This document shows positions 62,972 to 64,000 of a stretch of 64,000 nucleotides of DNA, piece after piece. Origin of the DNA: Limnovirga soli (lineage in GTDB: Bacteria > Bacteroidota > Bacteroidia > Chitinophagales > Chitinophagaceae); contig NZ_WHPF01000006.1 of NCBI RefSeq assembly GCF_013106755.1, positions 124,001 to 188,000 on the forward strand, read 5' to 3'. Position numbers and translations under genes: made by a program. The notes beneath the pieces were generated by a model, which ran no database searches, had not been told where the DNA came from, and was given only the letters and a program-made list of their open reading frames with translations. How positions within the stretch are numbered: the stretch's first letter is position 1; each line of letters starts with the position of its first letter.

Positions 62972-63027
62972 ATTCATTGCTGCCATAAATGAGGAACGAT
63001 GCAGTGAGTGACACAAGAGAAGATGAG
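62972..63027 (+). repeat. R1 repeat, forward, alternative left arm, GAGTGACACAA core
   Basis: TTCATTGCTGCCATAAATGA, GGAACGATGCAGT, GAGTGACACAAG, AGAAGATGAG. It combines the GCTGCCATAAATGAGGAAC left arm with the GAGTGACACAA core; no GCCGGGCT tail was found. Confidence 0.65.
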
Positions 63028-63070
63028 TAAAGGATCAATTGCATGCCATATAAATAATACCAATAGATTG

Positions 63071-63108
63071 ATAAATAAAAAAGCCTCCATCATGTGGAGG
63101 CTTTTTAT
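63071..63108 (-). terminator. Terminator of the TonB gene
   Basis: 12-base stem AAAAAGCCTCCA / TGGAGGCTTTTT with a 5-base loop, 18 bases after the stop; T run on the minus strand. Confidence 0.87.
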
Positions 63109-63123
63109 TTATTTAAGTTTAGA

Positions 63124-63957
63124 TTACCCTTCAGAAACCTGGAAAGTAATGCTTTGCTTTTGACGGTAAATTACGTTTCTACCATTTTGAACTGCAGGAG
63201 TCCAGGCTGGTCCTTTTTTGATAACACGTACTGCTTCTTCTTTGGTACCATAACCTGGGTCATTAAGTGCTTGTACCTCAGAGATATTTCCGTTTTTATC
63301 TACAAGAAATGAAACAATAACAGTATAGTTGGCAGGAGGTGCTCCATTATCAACTGGCACGTTACTATTTAAATTTCTTTCCAGATATTTTGTCCAGGCA
63401 CCAGATCCACCTGGAAATTTAGCTTCAATTTGCACAGTTTTGAACTCTTTATCATAGTCTTCTACTTGTGCTTTTGGGGCTTCTACCTGTCCGGTACTTT
63501 GTTCTACCGGAGGTGCGATTACATCGGACTTTTCACCTTCCTGATTGATGGTACCAATTTTAGTATCATCCAATTTATCTTGTTCAGGTGGCTTTTCATC
63601 TGGCTTAACCTCTTCATCTTTTACAATTTTAGGAGGTGTAAACTTTGTAATCTCCACTTTTGGTGGTTCCACTTTTGGTGGTGGTGGAGGTGGTGGTGGC
63701 TCAGGTTTTTTCTCATCCTGCTTTACGTCAGCAAGAGAAACATCTTCCACCAGAATTTGAGTCTGTTTTTCCGGCACAACGTATTTGGCCAAAACACTTC
63801 CTAAAAAAACCAATAAACAAATGGCAAGCATGCTTGTCACTGATATGATTAGTCTTTTTTTGTAGGTTTTACGCAGGTCGTATGCCCCATACTCTTTATT
63901 TCTACCCTCGAAAATTAAATCGAGGATATCTGCGGTTAAAATTTTATTTATGTCCAT
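63124..63957 (-). CDS. TonB-family energy transducer
   Basis: Inner-membrane-anchored protein of 277 residues that passes proton-motive energy to outer-membrane transporters. The cytosolic start is MDINKILTADILDLIFEGRN, then KEYGAYDLRKTYKKR; one membrane segment (ISVTSMLAICLLVFLGSVLA); a Pro/Glu/Lys-rich periplasmic spacer (about 80-150, with a run of eight prolines); and a C-terminal TonB domain (VSFLVDKNGNISEVQALNDP; PAWTPAVQNGRNVIYRQK). The upstream 43 bases to the window edge show no further gene. ExbB/ExbD genes, often next door, would be outside the window. Confidence 0.94.
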   Translation of the reverse strand: MDINKILTADILDLIFEGRNKEYGAYDLRKTYKKRLIISVTSMLAICLLVFLGSVLAKYVVPEKQTQILVEDVSLADVKQDEKKPEPPPPPPPPKVEPPKVEITKFTPPKIVKDEEVKPDEKPPEQDKLDDTKIGTINQEGEKSDVIAPPVEQSTGQVEAPKAQVEDYDKEFKTVQIEAKFPGGSGAWTKYLERNLNSNVPVDNGAPPANYTVIVSFLVDKNGNISEVQALNDPGYGTKEEAVRVIKKGPAWTPAVQNGRNVIYRQKQSITFQVSEG

Positions 63958-64000
63958 TGCTCGGGAATTAATTGATTTAATTGAAATCCTGATAATATCC

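Noticed and set aside
2597-63027. R1 repeats as a CRISPR array
   Set aside because: Copies are kilobases apart, occur in both orientations and have no regular spacers; no cas genes are present.

Overview
The window looks like a chromosome segment of a member of Bacteroidota, most likely family Chitinophagaceae. The evidence is the AT-rich intergenic DNA, Bacteroidota-type -7 boxes (TAnnTTTG), a type IX secretion C-terminal sorting domain, an 800-residue fused E1 alpha/beta ketoacid dehydrogenase, paired DUF1573 proteins, DUF3078, DUF3467 and DUF6600-like proteins, and the miaB / sigma-54 activator / lptE / secG gene order. There is no phage, plasmid, rRNA operon, insertion sequence or CRISPR array. 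One tRNA is present, tRNA-Cys(GCA).

Layout. 1-8.2 kb is a glycan-degradation locus: a partial GH3 beta-glucosidase with a PA14 insert (minus), a GH35 beta-galactosidase and a GH29 alpha-fucosidase (plus), then an AraC-type and a ROK-type regulator (minus). 8.6-13 kb holds pruA, a Rieske lipoprotein and dnaG. 13.3-18.9 kb holds a T9SS-exported propeller-like protein, a soluble PAS histidine kinase, a receiver-CRP fusion response regulator and an orphan gene. 19.3-25.4 kb holds a diheme cytochrome c, nnr, a membrane pyrophosphatase with a novel-looking C-terminal extension, and cmk. 25.5-35.4 kb holds the E1 ketoacid dehydrogenase, two DUF1573 genes, a DUF3467 gene, a Gfo/Idh/MocA oxidoreductase, an M20 amidohydrolase, a class C beta-lactamase-like hydrolase, tag and a GNAT gene. 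35.5-45.2 kb holds an acyl-CoA mutase large subunit without a B12 domain, an A-type Fe-S carrier, a DUF6600-like protein, a CorA transporter, dapF, a nucleoside phosphorylase, tRNA-Cys and queA. 45.5-53.5 kb holds a SpoU methyltransferase, a YihY/BrkB protein, mltG, and the secG-TPR-lptE-sigma54-miaB block. 53.9-64 kb holds DUF3078, VOC, Fe-S, FKBP, alcohol dehydrogenase, YdeI-like and RRM genes, the agmatine-to-putrescine pair aguA/aguB, a Tat-exported sugar isomerase and a TonB gene.

The most striking non-gene signal is a dispersed intergenic repeat (called R1 here). About 30 copies, full or partial, lie in 64 kb, in both orientations and never inside a convincing gene. A full copy has a GTACAAG left arm, a GTGCGACGCAAG core, about 20 variable bases and an AGCCSGGCT tail. 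Some copies swap the left arm for a module containing GAGGAACGATG, and the core occurs in three sequence variants. A second, GC-rich repeat family (R2) has two copies. R1 copies read through the upstream ends of several open frames, so they help fix true start codons.

Most genes are ordinary housekeeping genes read with good confidence. Functions come from recognised family motifs; starts, promoters and repeat boundaries were read by eye.
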